NCBI GenBank assembly: GCA_946122785.1
Contig: CAMGYJ010000011.1
Location: 18,352,001 to 18,416,000 of the forward strand
Length of the DNA stretch: 64,000 bases
From: Linum tenue
Taxonomy: Eukaryota > Streptophyta > Magnoliopsida > Malpighiales > Linaceae
Reading direction: 5' to 3'
Shown piece after piece: positions 34,101 through 44,707 of the stretch. Made by a program: the position numbers and the translations under genes. The notes below the pieces were generated by a model. The model saw only the letters and a program-made list of their open reading frames with translations, searched no databases and had not been told where the DNA came from. Each line of letters opens with the position of its first letter. Position 1 is the stretch's first letter.

Positions 34101-34617
34101 CACTACAGGGTTATGTGTATTATTGGAAAATTCCTTGATTAGTTGGCGTTCCAAGAAACATAAAACTGTTTCTCGCTCCTCAGCTGAAGCTGAATATAGA
34201 GCAATGGCAAGCTTAACTTGTGAATTGATGTGGCTTCGATATGTATTGAATGATTCACAGATTTCCTTATCTTCTCCTACTCCCATTTATTGTGATAGTA
34301 TGTCGGCTATTAAGCTTGCTGATAACCCAGTTAATCATGAAAGCATAGAGCATATAGAGATTGACTATCATGTCATTAGGGATAGAATTCTAGATGGTGT
34401 GATTAAAGTTCTTCATGTTTCTTCTGCGAATCAACTCACTGACATGTTTACAAAGTCGCTTCCAGTTCATATTTTTCAACAGTTGCAGGCCAAGCTGGGT
34501 CGTCTTGATATATACGCATCAGCTTGCAGGGGGAGTTGTCCAAGGAGGAAACGACGAGGACCTAGATGTAGATGTTACTTAGTTCATAGGCGATGTTGTA
34601 AAATGTATTTACTTTAA
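31132..34617 (+). pseudogene. Copia B pol (protease, integrase, RT, RNase H) with three in-frame stops
   Basis: One frame carries protease (YIVDSGATDHV, near 31360), pre-integrase zinc motif (HYRLGHTS, CTICPLAKQ), integrase (HIDIWGPY; IIRTDNGQEF), RT ([44 protein letters not shown]) and RNase H (AFCDSDWAGCPDTRRSTTG; SRSSAEAEYRAM). Stops fall at about 32167 (within the integrase core), 32887 and 33295-33297. The RT box reads HVDD where YVDD is usual, and the frame continues into the 3' LTR because the normal terminator is gone. No frameshift occurs after 31132. Confidence 0.92.
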
Positions 34618-34726
34618 GTACTGAATAGGTAATTAGGATTCTTTATATATATGATGTAATGTAAAGGATATGATAACTTTTCATTTTCCAATTAATACAA
34701 TCTGTCTGTAGGCTTCTCTAAGCGAC
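34537..34726 (+). repeat. 3' LTR of Copia B
   Basis: TGTCCAAGGAGG to TAAGCGACA. The pol reading frame has no stop before it and runs into this LTR to about 34617. Confidence 0.88.
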
Positions 34727-34731
34727 ATATG

Positions 34732-35178
34732 ATCAGGTTGTCCAATAGATCTAATTACAATGACTTAAATGATCTTATAAGTTATAAGACCAGTAGTTCA
34801 GCACTGGCAGATGATCTGGGTTGGGTCTTAAGTTGTTTGAGAGTTTTCGTCTATGTTAAATTTTGTCGAAACTTGTACATATATAAGTAACGTAATTCAA
34901 GTTTTTTCGAAAGGAACATTCGATAAAACTTAAACGGTACTAGAGAAGTGACCTGGCCACTGAATATTCTTGGTTTGCCAAATATAATAAGATATATGAA
35001 TGAAGGTTGGTAATTGTCCACTTACTGTTTTGCAACGAATAATCTTTTAGCCCATCAGGATTACGGACCTCTCTTCTTCAACCAGCAGCCTCCTCCCAAT
35101 TTTAAGGGAACCACGAAAAATAATTTCTCCTGGTTATTCCTCTTTTGTTTTTGTCTTCATGTCTTTCTATTAAATTAA
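34732..35178. other. Spacer, no gene seen
   Basis: AT-rich sequence with no supportable ORF between Copia B and the TTACGTAA element. Confidence 0.4.
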
Positions 35179-36178
35179 GGGATTTCCTACGATAACTTTA
35201 AATAAGATAACTTGAACTTTTTTACCTGTTATAGCAGGTTTCACAGGTCGCATTACGTAAAATACAATAGACATTATGTAATGGTTACATATGGTAATCT
35301 TACGTAACAGTTGTAAAAGATCATTACGGAAGTCTTACGTAATAGGACGCGTCTTTACGTAATGAGCATTAACCTCACATTACGTAAAATGCTAAGTCAT
35401 TACAGAAGCATTATGTAACGCTACTGATTTAACTGTTACGTAAGAAATAACTCTCGTTCCGTAACCTTTACGTAATGGTAGGTCTTTTTACGTAATAAGT
35501 ATTAACCTCACGTTACGTAAAGTGCTAAGTCATTACGGAAGCCTTACGTGACGCTTCCGATTTAACTGTTACGTACGTAAGAAATAACGATCGTTCCGTA
35601 ACTTTTACGTAATGAATGTGTATTTTACTTAACAGTTGGAAAATGTCATTACGGAAGCCTTACGTAATAGAAGGTCTCTTTATGTAATGAGTATTAACGT
35701 CGTGTTACGTAAAGTGCTAAGTCATTACGGAAGGTTTACGTAATGCTTCCAATTTCACTGTTACATAAGAAATAACTATCGTTTCGTAACCCTTACGTAA
35801 TGGATTTGTATTTTACCTAACAGTTGTAATAGATCATTACGAAAGCCTTACGAAAGGGAATGTCCTTTTACGTAATGAGTATTAATCTCATGTTACGTAA
35901 AGTGCTAAGTTATTACGGAAGCCTTACGTAATGCTTCTAATTCAATAAGAATTAAATAAGAAAAAACAATTACATGCGAAAAAGGAAAGAAAATGTTAAG
36001 AAAGGTAAGTGGCGTTGGTGGTTACCAGCAACCCCTGTTGTCATTAATTTTTTTTTATATTTTATATTTTTATTTTTTTTTAATTAATGGTTTAAAATAA
36101 GTTTGGTCGATTTTAACTGTTTAGATCTATACAAGTTACCTAACTTGAAATTATAACCAAGTTACTATAGGAGGTCCC
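35179..36178. mobile_element. Candidate nonautonomous TIR element carrying a TTACGTAA array
   Basis: From 35250 to 35945 the palindrome TTACGTAA and the half-word CATTACGGAAG recur every 10-50 bp. GTGCTAAGT-type anchors at 35391, 35524, 35716 and 35904 show units of about 133, 192 and 188 bp. The proposed ends GGGATTTCCTACGATAACTT and, on the minus strand, GGGACCTCCTATAGTAACTT are inverted relatives starting with G-runs as in MULE TIRs. No TSD was found and there is no ORF, so the exact borders are tentative. Confidence 0.5.
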
Positions 36179-36238
36179 ATATTTTTTATTTTTATTTTTT
36201 TAATCAATGGTTTAAAATAAGTTTGGTCGATTTTAACG
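36048..36238. repeat. Direct repeat of about 70 bp with 120-bp period
   Basis: AATGGTTTAAAATAAGTTTG and following GTCGATTTTAAC occur at about 36085 and again exactly 120 bp later at 36205. The proposed right end of the TTACGTAA element lies between the two copies, so this may be a local duplication made before or during insertion. Confidence 0.75.
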
Positions 36239-36241
36239 GTT

Positions 36242-37445
36242 TCAAAAACTGAAGTAGGGTCAAACACCTTTAAAAGTTCAGTTTTTGAAAAGTCGAAAAG
36301 CACTTTTGTATAACATAAAAGCAGAAACTCCGATTTGGAGTTTCTGCGAAAAGCTGTGTTAAAAATACAAGATTATCCGTACCATATTTTAATTTTATTT
36401 CAAAAAATATAACTTTATTTCATTTATATCATTTTAAAAATAAAATATAGTATAAAATAATATTATTTAATATAAAAGAAGTCTAACAAGATGCATTTTA
36501 ACTACATTTTATTGTTTAGAATTGTTATTCATAGTTTATATTATAAGTCCTTTTTAGTCATTTTACACAACCTTTCATTTTAAAAATCACTTTTAATAAA
36601 TTTTCAACTAAACACTGAACTGCTTTTTTTGAAAAACATCTTTAAAAGTTCAACCCAGAAGCTGCTTCTGCAAAATCTACAGCAATGCCAAACTGAGCCA
36701 TTATAATAGCTTCCTAATTCCAATAATTTATTAATATAATAATATCACAGGGATCAGGGCCGGCAAAGAGGGTGTGTTGGTCCGCCCTCCAGCACAGGGC
36801 CTCCGAATATTAGGGGCCTTCATTTAGATTCGTTAGTTACCGGTCGTATATTGTAGGTTGTATTTATAGTGTATGAATGATTGATTATGAGTATGATGAC
36901 GTGTTTAATAGATAATTTTAGCTATAATAACAGTTGAAAAGGATCTCATGGAGAATACGAAAATCAAAGAGATAAAAGATAATTTTAATTTAAACAATAT
37001 AGAAAGATATTACATTTTGAATAATGGTATTATAATCATTTTAGTTTTATTATATTCAAAAGTCAATTTGGACCACGTCTCGATTTTGAAATAGGGCCTC
37101 CACGATCTAGTAGACAACCCCGCACCCACCTCTCGATAAATTTAGACTATTTTCATATCTCCGTTAAATTTTTGCGCTATATCCATTTTCTCTTCCTTAT
37201 AGTTACTTTCCTCTCTACTAGGGCTGGGAATTTGGTCTTGGTTTCTTGGTCAAACTGGAAACGAGATTGTTTATTCCTTTTGTAATCATTTTCTAAACTT
37301 TAATATTTTTTTACAATGATTTAATAATTTTTAATTTTAATAAATTGATAGAGAAAAAAATTTAGAGCCACATTTTAAATTTTCGAACAGGGCCTCCAAA
37401 TATCATGAGACGACCATGCAGGGATGAGATAAGGGGACAACCTTT
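36242..37445. other. AT-rich spacer with MITE-like remnants, no gene
   Basis: Around 36310-36350 AGCAGAAACTCC and GGAGTTTCTGC form a short hairpin. CAGGGCCGGC at 36757 resembles a hAT terminus, with related GGGCCTCC words at 36798, 37094 and 37390. I could not assign ends or a TSD. Confidence 0.35.
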
Positions 37446-37822
37446 TCAAAGGTTGTCAAAATGTATGGTTGTCATGCCGCTGACATGCCATCCGGTTGAA
37501 CCTGGTTCAACCTGTGCCGGTCATGAAACCAGCATGACACCACCGGTACGATCGACTTACGCATTCTAAGTATAATGACATCATTTTAATGAATTTAGTT
37601 AATAAAAAAATAATTTATTATTCATTTTGTGAATTTAATAGTTAAAAGTTGATGATATTTGTTGGATTGTAACTAAATTGTCCACAAATATGTTTTATAT
37701 ATGATTAAATACATTGGATATTAATTATTTTCATATTTTTTCAAACCGGCATGAACCGACACAAACTGGTTATACCACCGGTGGTACCATTCCACTTGCT
37801 AAACCGGTTTGACAACCTTGTC
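37446..37822. mobile_element. MITE, copy 1 (AACCGGTTTGACAACC ends)
   Basis: Left AGGTTGTCAAAATG with ACCGGT-rich subterminal DNA; right AAACCGGTTTGACAACCT. The AT-rich centre (TTGTTGGATTGTAACTAAATTG and ATGTTTTATATATGATTAAA) closely matches 54925-55288. Confidence 0.65.
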
Positions 37823-37979
37823 AAAATGACAACCCACATCTTAACCTTCTATTTTCTTCTATTTTTTCCTATTTTCAAATTAATGGTACAGATTGGATTA
37901 AAGGTATTTTTGGACGGGAAAATTGACCACACTATATTACTATCGCTATTAATTTACCCAAAACCCAACATTAACTATC

Positions 37980-38372
37980 TTTCCTATCTCTCTCTCTCTC
38001 CATCACCACCTTCTTCTTCATCCTTCCATCTCTTCCCTCTCTCTTTGCCGCCACCACTGTTGTAGCCCAACCGCCGACCCGTCGTGCCCTCCTCCTCCCA
38101 CCGCCGTCGCAGCCCTCTTGTCTTCTGTCACGCCCTCCAACTCCCACCACCGTCGTAGCCCTCCCATCGCAACCATCGCGCCCTCCGCCTTCCACCACCG
38201 CCGCGCCATCACCCTCTCCCCGTCGCAGCCCTCCCGCCGCTCTCCGTCTCCCACCACCGTCGCATATTGGATTAAAGTGAGTTGTGGTAGTGTATCACTA
38301 CCATTGGTAACGTACCAGTGAGTAGTGGTAGCGTACCACTGGTAGCGTTACCAGTGAGTAGTTGTAGCGTAC
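37980..38372. repeat. CCACCACCGTCGCAGCCCTC-type minisatellite and GTGGTAGCGTACCACT repeats
   Basis: From 37990 to 38270 degenerate CACC / CCGCCGTCGCAGCCCTCC units give spurious ORFs on both strands. From 38283 to 38372 GTAGTGGTAGCGTACCACTG-type units, themselves palindromic, occur about three times. Confidence 0.6.
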
Positions 38373-41300
38373 CACGAGACGAAAATCAATCCCACTAGCG
38401 CACTGATGAAGTGAGTCTGATTGAAGGATTTCACCGAGAAAAAGTCTGCCGGTCGGAGAAAGTTTGGCGGTCGGAGCGGAGAGGTTGCTGAAAAAAGAAG
38501 AGTGAGAGATAGATAAAGTTATAAGTCTATTAATTGTAGGATTTAATTTTTTTGTAAAATGCATGTATTTAATATGGATTTTTAATTCCCAATGTGTAAT
38601 TAATATAAAATAATTAATTAATTCATTCATTTTTTTTCTTACTCAAAACGCTATTGATTGTGAATCTCACAATCCCCCTAGGGGAAGTGACCGTATCGCA
38701 TCCCTAATATCACATAAAGAAGAAGCTCATGTGGCTTACCCAATTAGGGTTATCCATAGACGGAATGTGATCATGTGAATTTTGCTCCGGACTATTCCAC
38801 ACATTTATTGTTCGCTTTGTAAGGTATGATGAGATTACACTCTGTTTGTTTTGTTAGAGGGGGAAAGAGTGAGGTTGCAAAATAGGGGTAAACACAATTT
38901 CCAACAGCTGATTTTTTTTTAAATATTTTTTAAATATATAATCATTTTTTCTCTTATGATTATTATTAACATAAACGTTGTTTAGGGGATGATCATATGA
39001 CTTCGAGAATAAGTTCGTCAAAATTTGCCTAATCAAATCGAAATTCCTTGATTATTATTAATGTACACGTTGTTAAGTGCAGGTATATTCCCCATCCCTC
39101 TACCACATAATTCCAGTCTGTGAATCACTAAAGTTTGCTTGGTCTTCTATGCTCGTCGAGTAAAAGAAGAAGGAAAAACAGCCACCCAAAAGAAAGAAAC
39201 ATAGTGGGAAACGTTAAGTGGGTAATTTTTAATTTTCACGTGTCATAATTTGAATTTTTCTAATGATTATATTCCTTGGAATATAAATTTTCATGTCTGA
39301 AAAAGTAGTGCAAATAAAAAAAACATTGTGAAAAGTTAATAATCTCGTATGGATACTAAATTTTAATATTATTTGATAATGCAAAGAATACTGACCCGTC
39401 TTTCAAAATTATAATATATTTTATCATTTGAATTGTTTCAAGCTAGATCACTTATATGGGACATATTATTGAACAAATTTTAATGCATATTTTTAAGTTT
39501 AGAAGAGTTTCAATAACATGTAAGAACTAGAATTCCATTAATTGGCAATTAATCACCATACATGAGAGACAAGAAAACATGAAAAGAAATGAACAAAAAG
39601 CCCCTGCCAATTGAAAACGCAAGTAGGGTATGGAACTAGGGAGGGTTCACTTCAGTTCAATCTCAATTTTCAATGGGGCGGTCCCCTCTACATTAGGCAA
39701 TATGCATCTCCCATTGATCGACACGTGTAAGCCATAATCATTTTCTAAAATTGTGATTTTCCTTTTTAGAAAATGTACCATAGATTCTGGTGAATATTCT
39801 CTCTGTAAATGGGGGATTGGTATCTATCTCCTTGTCTTTCCCCCCACCATGTCTTGTCCTCGAGAAAGAAAGGGGGGGAAAAAAAAAGAAGAATAATATA
39901 TTCACACTTTGGTTCCCTCCTTGGCCAGCCTCCCTCCTTTGCTTAGTTGATTCTCTTTGTTGCCACTAATATTATAATGTTATTATAATAACATTTGCTG
40001 AAAAGGCACTAGTAAAAGTGCCTGAATTATACTGTTTATGCACCAACAAAAAACACACGTAGGTTAGGTAGGAAATCAGAATCAGATGGATAAGCACGTA
40101 GATATCTTAGTGGTCGTAATTCATATACGAACCCATCAAAAAGAGCGACTTTTGTTTGTGCATATATATATATGTGTATGGTATTGGATCGGAACATATA
40201 TGCTTCTTTTAAATGCATGGCTCAAACCCATCCTTATCTTTAAGTTTGCTTACTTGTTCGGGTAAACCATACTTCCCTGGTGTAGGACAGTAGACATGGA
40301 AAACTACTCTCACTCTATCGAATTGGTTGCCCAACTTCGTGCACATGTATCCACTCTCATATAAAACGTCATATGTAGTACTAACAACTAAAGATGGTAA
40401 AACAATATTGGAGGTTGAATGTACAGATCTAAGAAAAAAAAGCTAACAATGGAGTATTTTGGGTATGGTTTTGCAAACACTGTTGATAAACAACACCAAA
40501 GCGTGATCCATGTGGTAAGTAAGAGGGATGGAACGATGTGCGCGATACTTTTTGGTTCGATTATCACAATCTATCAATTAAAAAGAAAATACTTGTGATG
40601 AAATATATATATATTGTTGAATCATTCGTTTTATGGAGATCTCAAGTATTTATCAATGTTTTAGAAACCGTATCATACCGATTGTTCGGACCGAGAATGT
40701 CGGGTACTGGACGCTAAACCGGTAGGCGGTTCTAGTGGTATATATGAAACGATTGAACCACAATTAAACTATAAATATTGTAGTACAAAATATCATACCC
40801 CTGACACTTTTTGCTATAACGGTCGACACAGTTTCACAATTCTTAATATTTTGGGTAATGATAGACAGTCGTGTTTCGTTGATTCTTGACCTATCCTGAC
40901 TGCAACATAACTCCTCATCTCCTATCCATTACCTAGAGAAGGTTATGTGATATTGTCGATGACATGGACTCTGCAAGGCGTGGGGTGATTGAATCTAAAT
41001 GATAGGCTCAGGCCTAAGTTTTCAATTTGTAGGTGCATATGTGGATAGCAGCAACCTGAAACACGACAAAAAGGGCCAAGTAGAAGGGAATTTTGTGTGT
41101 GAAACCATAAACAAACAACAACTTGTAACCACATGAATGGACTTATAATATTGCTAGCTACATATATGTCTTTTTTTTCATGATCGAGTTTAGGTCACCA
41201 TATATATATATATATTACAAGTATATGGCATTTCCTTTTCGGGAATATTGGACCATTGTAATGCTATAAGCATATCATAGTTGAGCACATTGCAATGTTC

Positions 41301-41554
41301 GGCATCACTGTTCAGCTTTGGGAAACAGTAACAAAAAGGTGAACGTTGTAATGGTAACGGAAGGAATCATGCACGGTACGAAATATAATTCTCAGAATCA
41401 TTCTAGTTAGTTGATAAAATTGGGAGATTTTGAATGATCATAAAGTTTTGCTTTTGAATTCTGAGGATAATCAATATTTTGCAATCAATACAGTGATTCA
41501 AGACCTCGACTAGGTTATATACACTCACAAAAAGGATAATGCTTTTGTACATTC
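38373..41554. other. AT-rich intergenic DNA, no gene recognised
   Basis: No ORF with a supportable family. There are microsatellites (TA)n at about 40165, 40608 and 41201. About 40655-40840 is related to about 5424-5590, an old dispersed repeat. Confidence 0.45.
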
Positions 41555-43505
41555 GTAAATGAGTTACACTTTGTTTGGCAATTAGGAGGGTGCAAGTTTA
41601 GGGGTAAATTGCTGGGGTGTAAGTGGAGAAATAAATTGTTGTTTGGATGAAAAAGTAGAGTGGTGCAAATTAGTAAAAAATAACTAAATTATATTATTCT
41701 AAAATAGATATATCAAATTATTAAAAAATTATCACAATTATTGACACATAAATAAATTTGAAATAAAAATAAATAACATTGATAAATATTAAAAATAATA
41801 TAATTTAGGAAAATAATATTAAAATATTAATTTTCAATTATTAATTAATTATAAATATTTATAAATAATATTGTTGGTTCCATAAAAATCATAATTGGTC
41901 GACCAACCCACTTGTTTGACCGAGTCAGCAGTTTTTTTGCCTTACAGGAGGCACAAGGCCAAAGAAAAAGAAAACAGGGGGGGCAGAGATCAGATGGGAG
42001 AGGTAGAAGGAGAGATCACAATGTTCTAGGAATAGTGAATCCTCGCTGATCATCCTGTAAGATGTTAAGGGCCTCTTGTGGCGGATCCTCCAATTCATAC
42101 ATGCTGTAGGGATAGACGAGACTGTGCTTCGAGAGCCAGCCCGCGACTCTATTCCCCTCGCGGTAAGTATGAACTAGGTTCACCACCCAATCAAGAGAAA
42201 TCTTCCTCCTGATGGCCGAAAGAAGAGCAGCATAAGGGTGTAGCGGATCTGTCCTGTTCTTCACCAGCTGAATAGCCAACTGAGAATCTAACTAAATGAT
42301 GATGGTCCTATAGCCTTTGTTCCAAACGAGCCTCAAGCCATGATAGATAGCCCAGAGTTCGGCCAGAGTAGCCGAACAAGACCCCAAGCTAGTAAAAAAA
42401 CCACCTAGCCAGCAGCTGTTGGAGTCACGAATTACTCCTCCAGCCCCGGCCAGGCCCTGGGACCCTCCTGCTGCCCCATCAACATTGACTTTCGTCCAAC
42501 CTGCAGGTGGCGGCTGCCAGCCGATGTCTGTCATTACCCGATTCGGCGCCGGGTTTCCCTTCCTACCAAGCGGTATCGGAGCATTCCAAGCCCGAATCCA
42601 AATATCTGCTTTAATCTTGATAGACTAAATAAGAGAGGGTGCCGACAGGGTCTTATTCATACCTTTGAAGACGTCTTCATTCCTGTTCTTCCACAAGCAC
42701 CAAAGGGCAATCCCAAAAAAGGCATCCCAGGGGTGTCCTGTAGCTGATGACTCCTTGCTGGTCAGGTTGCTGTGTAACCATTCCTCCCAAAGGGAGGCTG
42801 GAGAAACCGTGATGGGCCGCCGAGGGAACAACTCGATGCTAGAAGAATGCTGCAGGCGGACAGCTGCGAAAAATATGAGATAGGCTCTCGGTCTGGGTAG
42901 GGCATCTGTAACAAGAGTCCTCCTGAGTTAGCCTTCTGTGGGCTCTAAACTCGTTCGAGCTCACCTTTCCCTGCGCAAGCAACCAGATAAAACATCTAAC
43001 CCCACCAGCTCTGCTGAGTGCTGGCGGGAGCTGCTTGGAGGATCTGGTAAGCACTCTTCGTAGTAAAACGACCATCTGCTGTCGGGGTCCAGAACAAGTG
43101 GTCTTCCTCCGTAGCAAAGGGATCGACAGCGTGGGCTGTTATCCTGTGTTGAATCTCCTGCGGGAGCAGGGAGCCAAACTTCTTCACTTTCCAATTTCCA
43201 TCCTCGTCAACAAACTCGGACACCGGCAGCTGAAGGTCTTCTTCCGAGATCATCTCCGTCGCCATCTCGTGGAGAGGTCCCTACAATTCTTATAGCATAA
43301 TGATTATATGAATATTTTTTAGTCACAACAATTATAGAACATAATTATACATATAAAACATAACACAATATATATTAAGTTTATCTTTTATCCATCTTTC
43401 CACTTTTTCTCTCTCCATTTGCACTCCAAATTGGAGGGTTGATGAGAATAGTACACTTACCCCTTAATTACACCCCTACACTATTAATAATTATCCAAAT
43501 GAGAA
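41555..43505. mobile_element. MITE split by a LINE fragment
   Basis: Left: TGTTTGGCAATTAGGAGGGT, GGGGTAAATTGC and GGGGTGTAAG near 41570-41620. Right: CTTACCCCTTAATTACACCC and TAATAATTATCCAAATGAG near 43458-43505. These are inverted relatives, so one AT-rich TIR element (arms about 41555-41870 and 43300-43505) appears to be interrupted by about 1.4 kb of LINE-derived, GC-richer sequence. The exact junctions are uncertain. Confidence 0.5.
42016..43265 (-). pseudogene. 3' part of a plant L1-type LINE (zf-RVT and RNase H)
   Basis: From 43265 the minus strand reads a zf-RVT-type region (DHLFWTPTADGRFTTKSAYQ; KVSSNEFRAHRRLTQEDSCY; RCPTQTESLSHIFRSCP). Then WDAFFGIALWCLWKNRNEDV leads into a plant RVT_3 RNase H domain (WTKVNVDGAAGG; GAGGVIRD; LAELWAIYHGLRLVW; THREGN-like TYREGNRVAGWLSKH). 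Three different frames are used between 43265 and 42831, and TAG codons occur at 42625 and 42292. RT and the 5' part are missing, as expected for a truncated LINE insertion. A recently domesticated RNase H gene is possible but the breaks argue against it. Confidence 0.82.
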
Positions 43506-43650
43506 AAATGCATTGAAAAATGCATAATGTTAAACACATGGAATGGTAGCGTAGTATAAGATTACATATATACCTAAGATCAACTCGAAGAGAAATCTTA
43601 CTACCAGTAATTCCACCATGTGTACAAGTAATAAGAAGATAAAAAGGAAG

Positions 43651-44203
43651 TGTTTGTGTCTAGCTGGGTGTAGGAGGGAGACACGGTAGAGAGTGGGGTG
43701 CGAGTGTAAGGTGTGGGACTTGGACTACTTCTTCTTCGGTTCCCAGTGGGGAGTCGGGATATCGAACGAGGTATGATATTAGAGAGAAGAGGGAGGAGAG
43801 AGAAAGTTTAAGTTCTAGAGAGAGAGAGCAAAAACGATCTCCCACCCACCGGTATAAATGCTCTATTTATAGGCTAACACTTGGTGGGTGAGCTTTCGGG
43901 ATGACAAGACATTTGGAAAAGACATGAGTTTAGGGTATGATGAGGTCTATAATTAGGGTTGAGTAGCCTTGTCAGTTGTACGGCGTCGTTTCTCTAGCCT
44001 TGGACGTGGAGGGCATCCTCGCGGCTCCGCTCTTGTTGGAGATCGGCGTCAGCGGACTGGCCAGCGGTCGTGGTGGCGCGGTAACGCTCGCGCGTACCTT
44101 TTCCCTTCAGCGATCTACCCGCGCCTCTTGCTTCGATGATGCGCGCGTGTGACTGTGAGTGCGCGATTCGTTGCGGCGGGCGAGTACGAGCCATTCCCCA
44201 ACA
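43651..44203 (-). repeat. 3' LTR of the Tat Gypsy element
   Basis: 553 bp. It is very similar to the right LTR; visible differences are a shorter GA microsatellite, a few substitutions and GATGATGCGC versus GATGCGC near the inner end. This points to a fairly recent insertion. Confidence 0.93.
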
Positions 44204-44569
44204 ATTGCCCCCCAACAGGGGGTATTCTGTGAGTGCCCCCTGTTCGGTTTGCGCGGCTCAGGGTAGCTCGGACTAGGATCGCCGCTTCGTTCTCTCTGCG
44301 CGGTTGAGTTTGGACTTTTTTATGGGCGTCAATCCTGGCTTGACTCTTTCATTTTCGCGTGCCGATGGTGTATCCTGCCCCCTAAGGCGGGGCACGTGCG
44401 TAGCGGGAGTGCCGCCTTCAGAGGACAATCATTCTTCAATCGCCGTCCACGTGGCAGCGTTCTGTTCGTCCATTCAGGCGGTTACTTTTTGCTTTTGAAT
44501 TTTGAATTAATCGATGTGACCCTTACGCTTCCCGATACGGTTAGCGCCCTTCGTCTTCTTTCCCTTCTT

Positions 44570-44577
44570 TATAAATA
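44570..44577 (+). promoter_or_regulatory. TATA box of the antisense gene in the Gypsy element
   Basis: TATAAATA lies about 130 bp upstream of the ATG at 44708 on the plus strand and just inside the 3' LTR, leaving room for a TSS near 44600. It implies independent antisense transcription. Confidence 0.6.
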
Positions 44578-44707
44578 GCAGTGTTTGTTTTTGGCAGGAC
44601 ACTACCACTGCTCCTTCTCTGTTTGCGAGAATTTCTTTTCTCCGGATTCTTCTCCTTCGTTTGCGACCTCAGTTCTTCGTTGCTTTGTCCTTTCTCTCTC
44701 TTCATCC

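Larger units (their letters stand above)
29507..34726 (+). mobile_element. Copia LTR retrotransposon B (plus strand, defective)
   Basis: Near-identical LTRs of about 190 bp (29510-29699 and 34537-34726) flank gag and pol in Copia order. The PBS TGGTATCAGACG follows the 5' LTR at 29700; a purine tract TTGCAGGGGGAG precedes the 3' LTR. If the direct repeat TATGA (29502-29506 and 34727-34731) is the TSD, then the LTR includes three more bases (AGT) at its start. The frame is broken by one shift and three stops. It lies 118 bp outside the MULE's right end. Confidence 0.92.

Noticed and set aside
36285..36710. Possible MITE with GCAGAAAC / GTTTCTGC words
   Set aside because: The outer ends could not be matched as inverted repeats and no TSD was found.
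37980..38265. ORFs on both strands in the CACC/CCGTCGCAG repeat
   Set aside because: Low-complexity minisatellite reads open in several frames; no supportable protein.
42016..42534. Domesticated plant RNase H gene
   Set aside because: Two in-frame TAG codons and shifts upstream, and its position inside a MITE next to zf-RVT sequence, indicate a LINE fragment.
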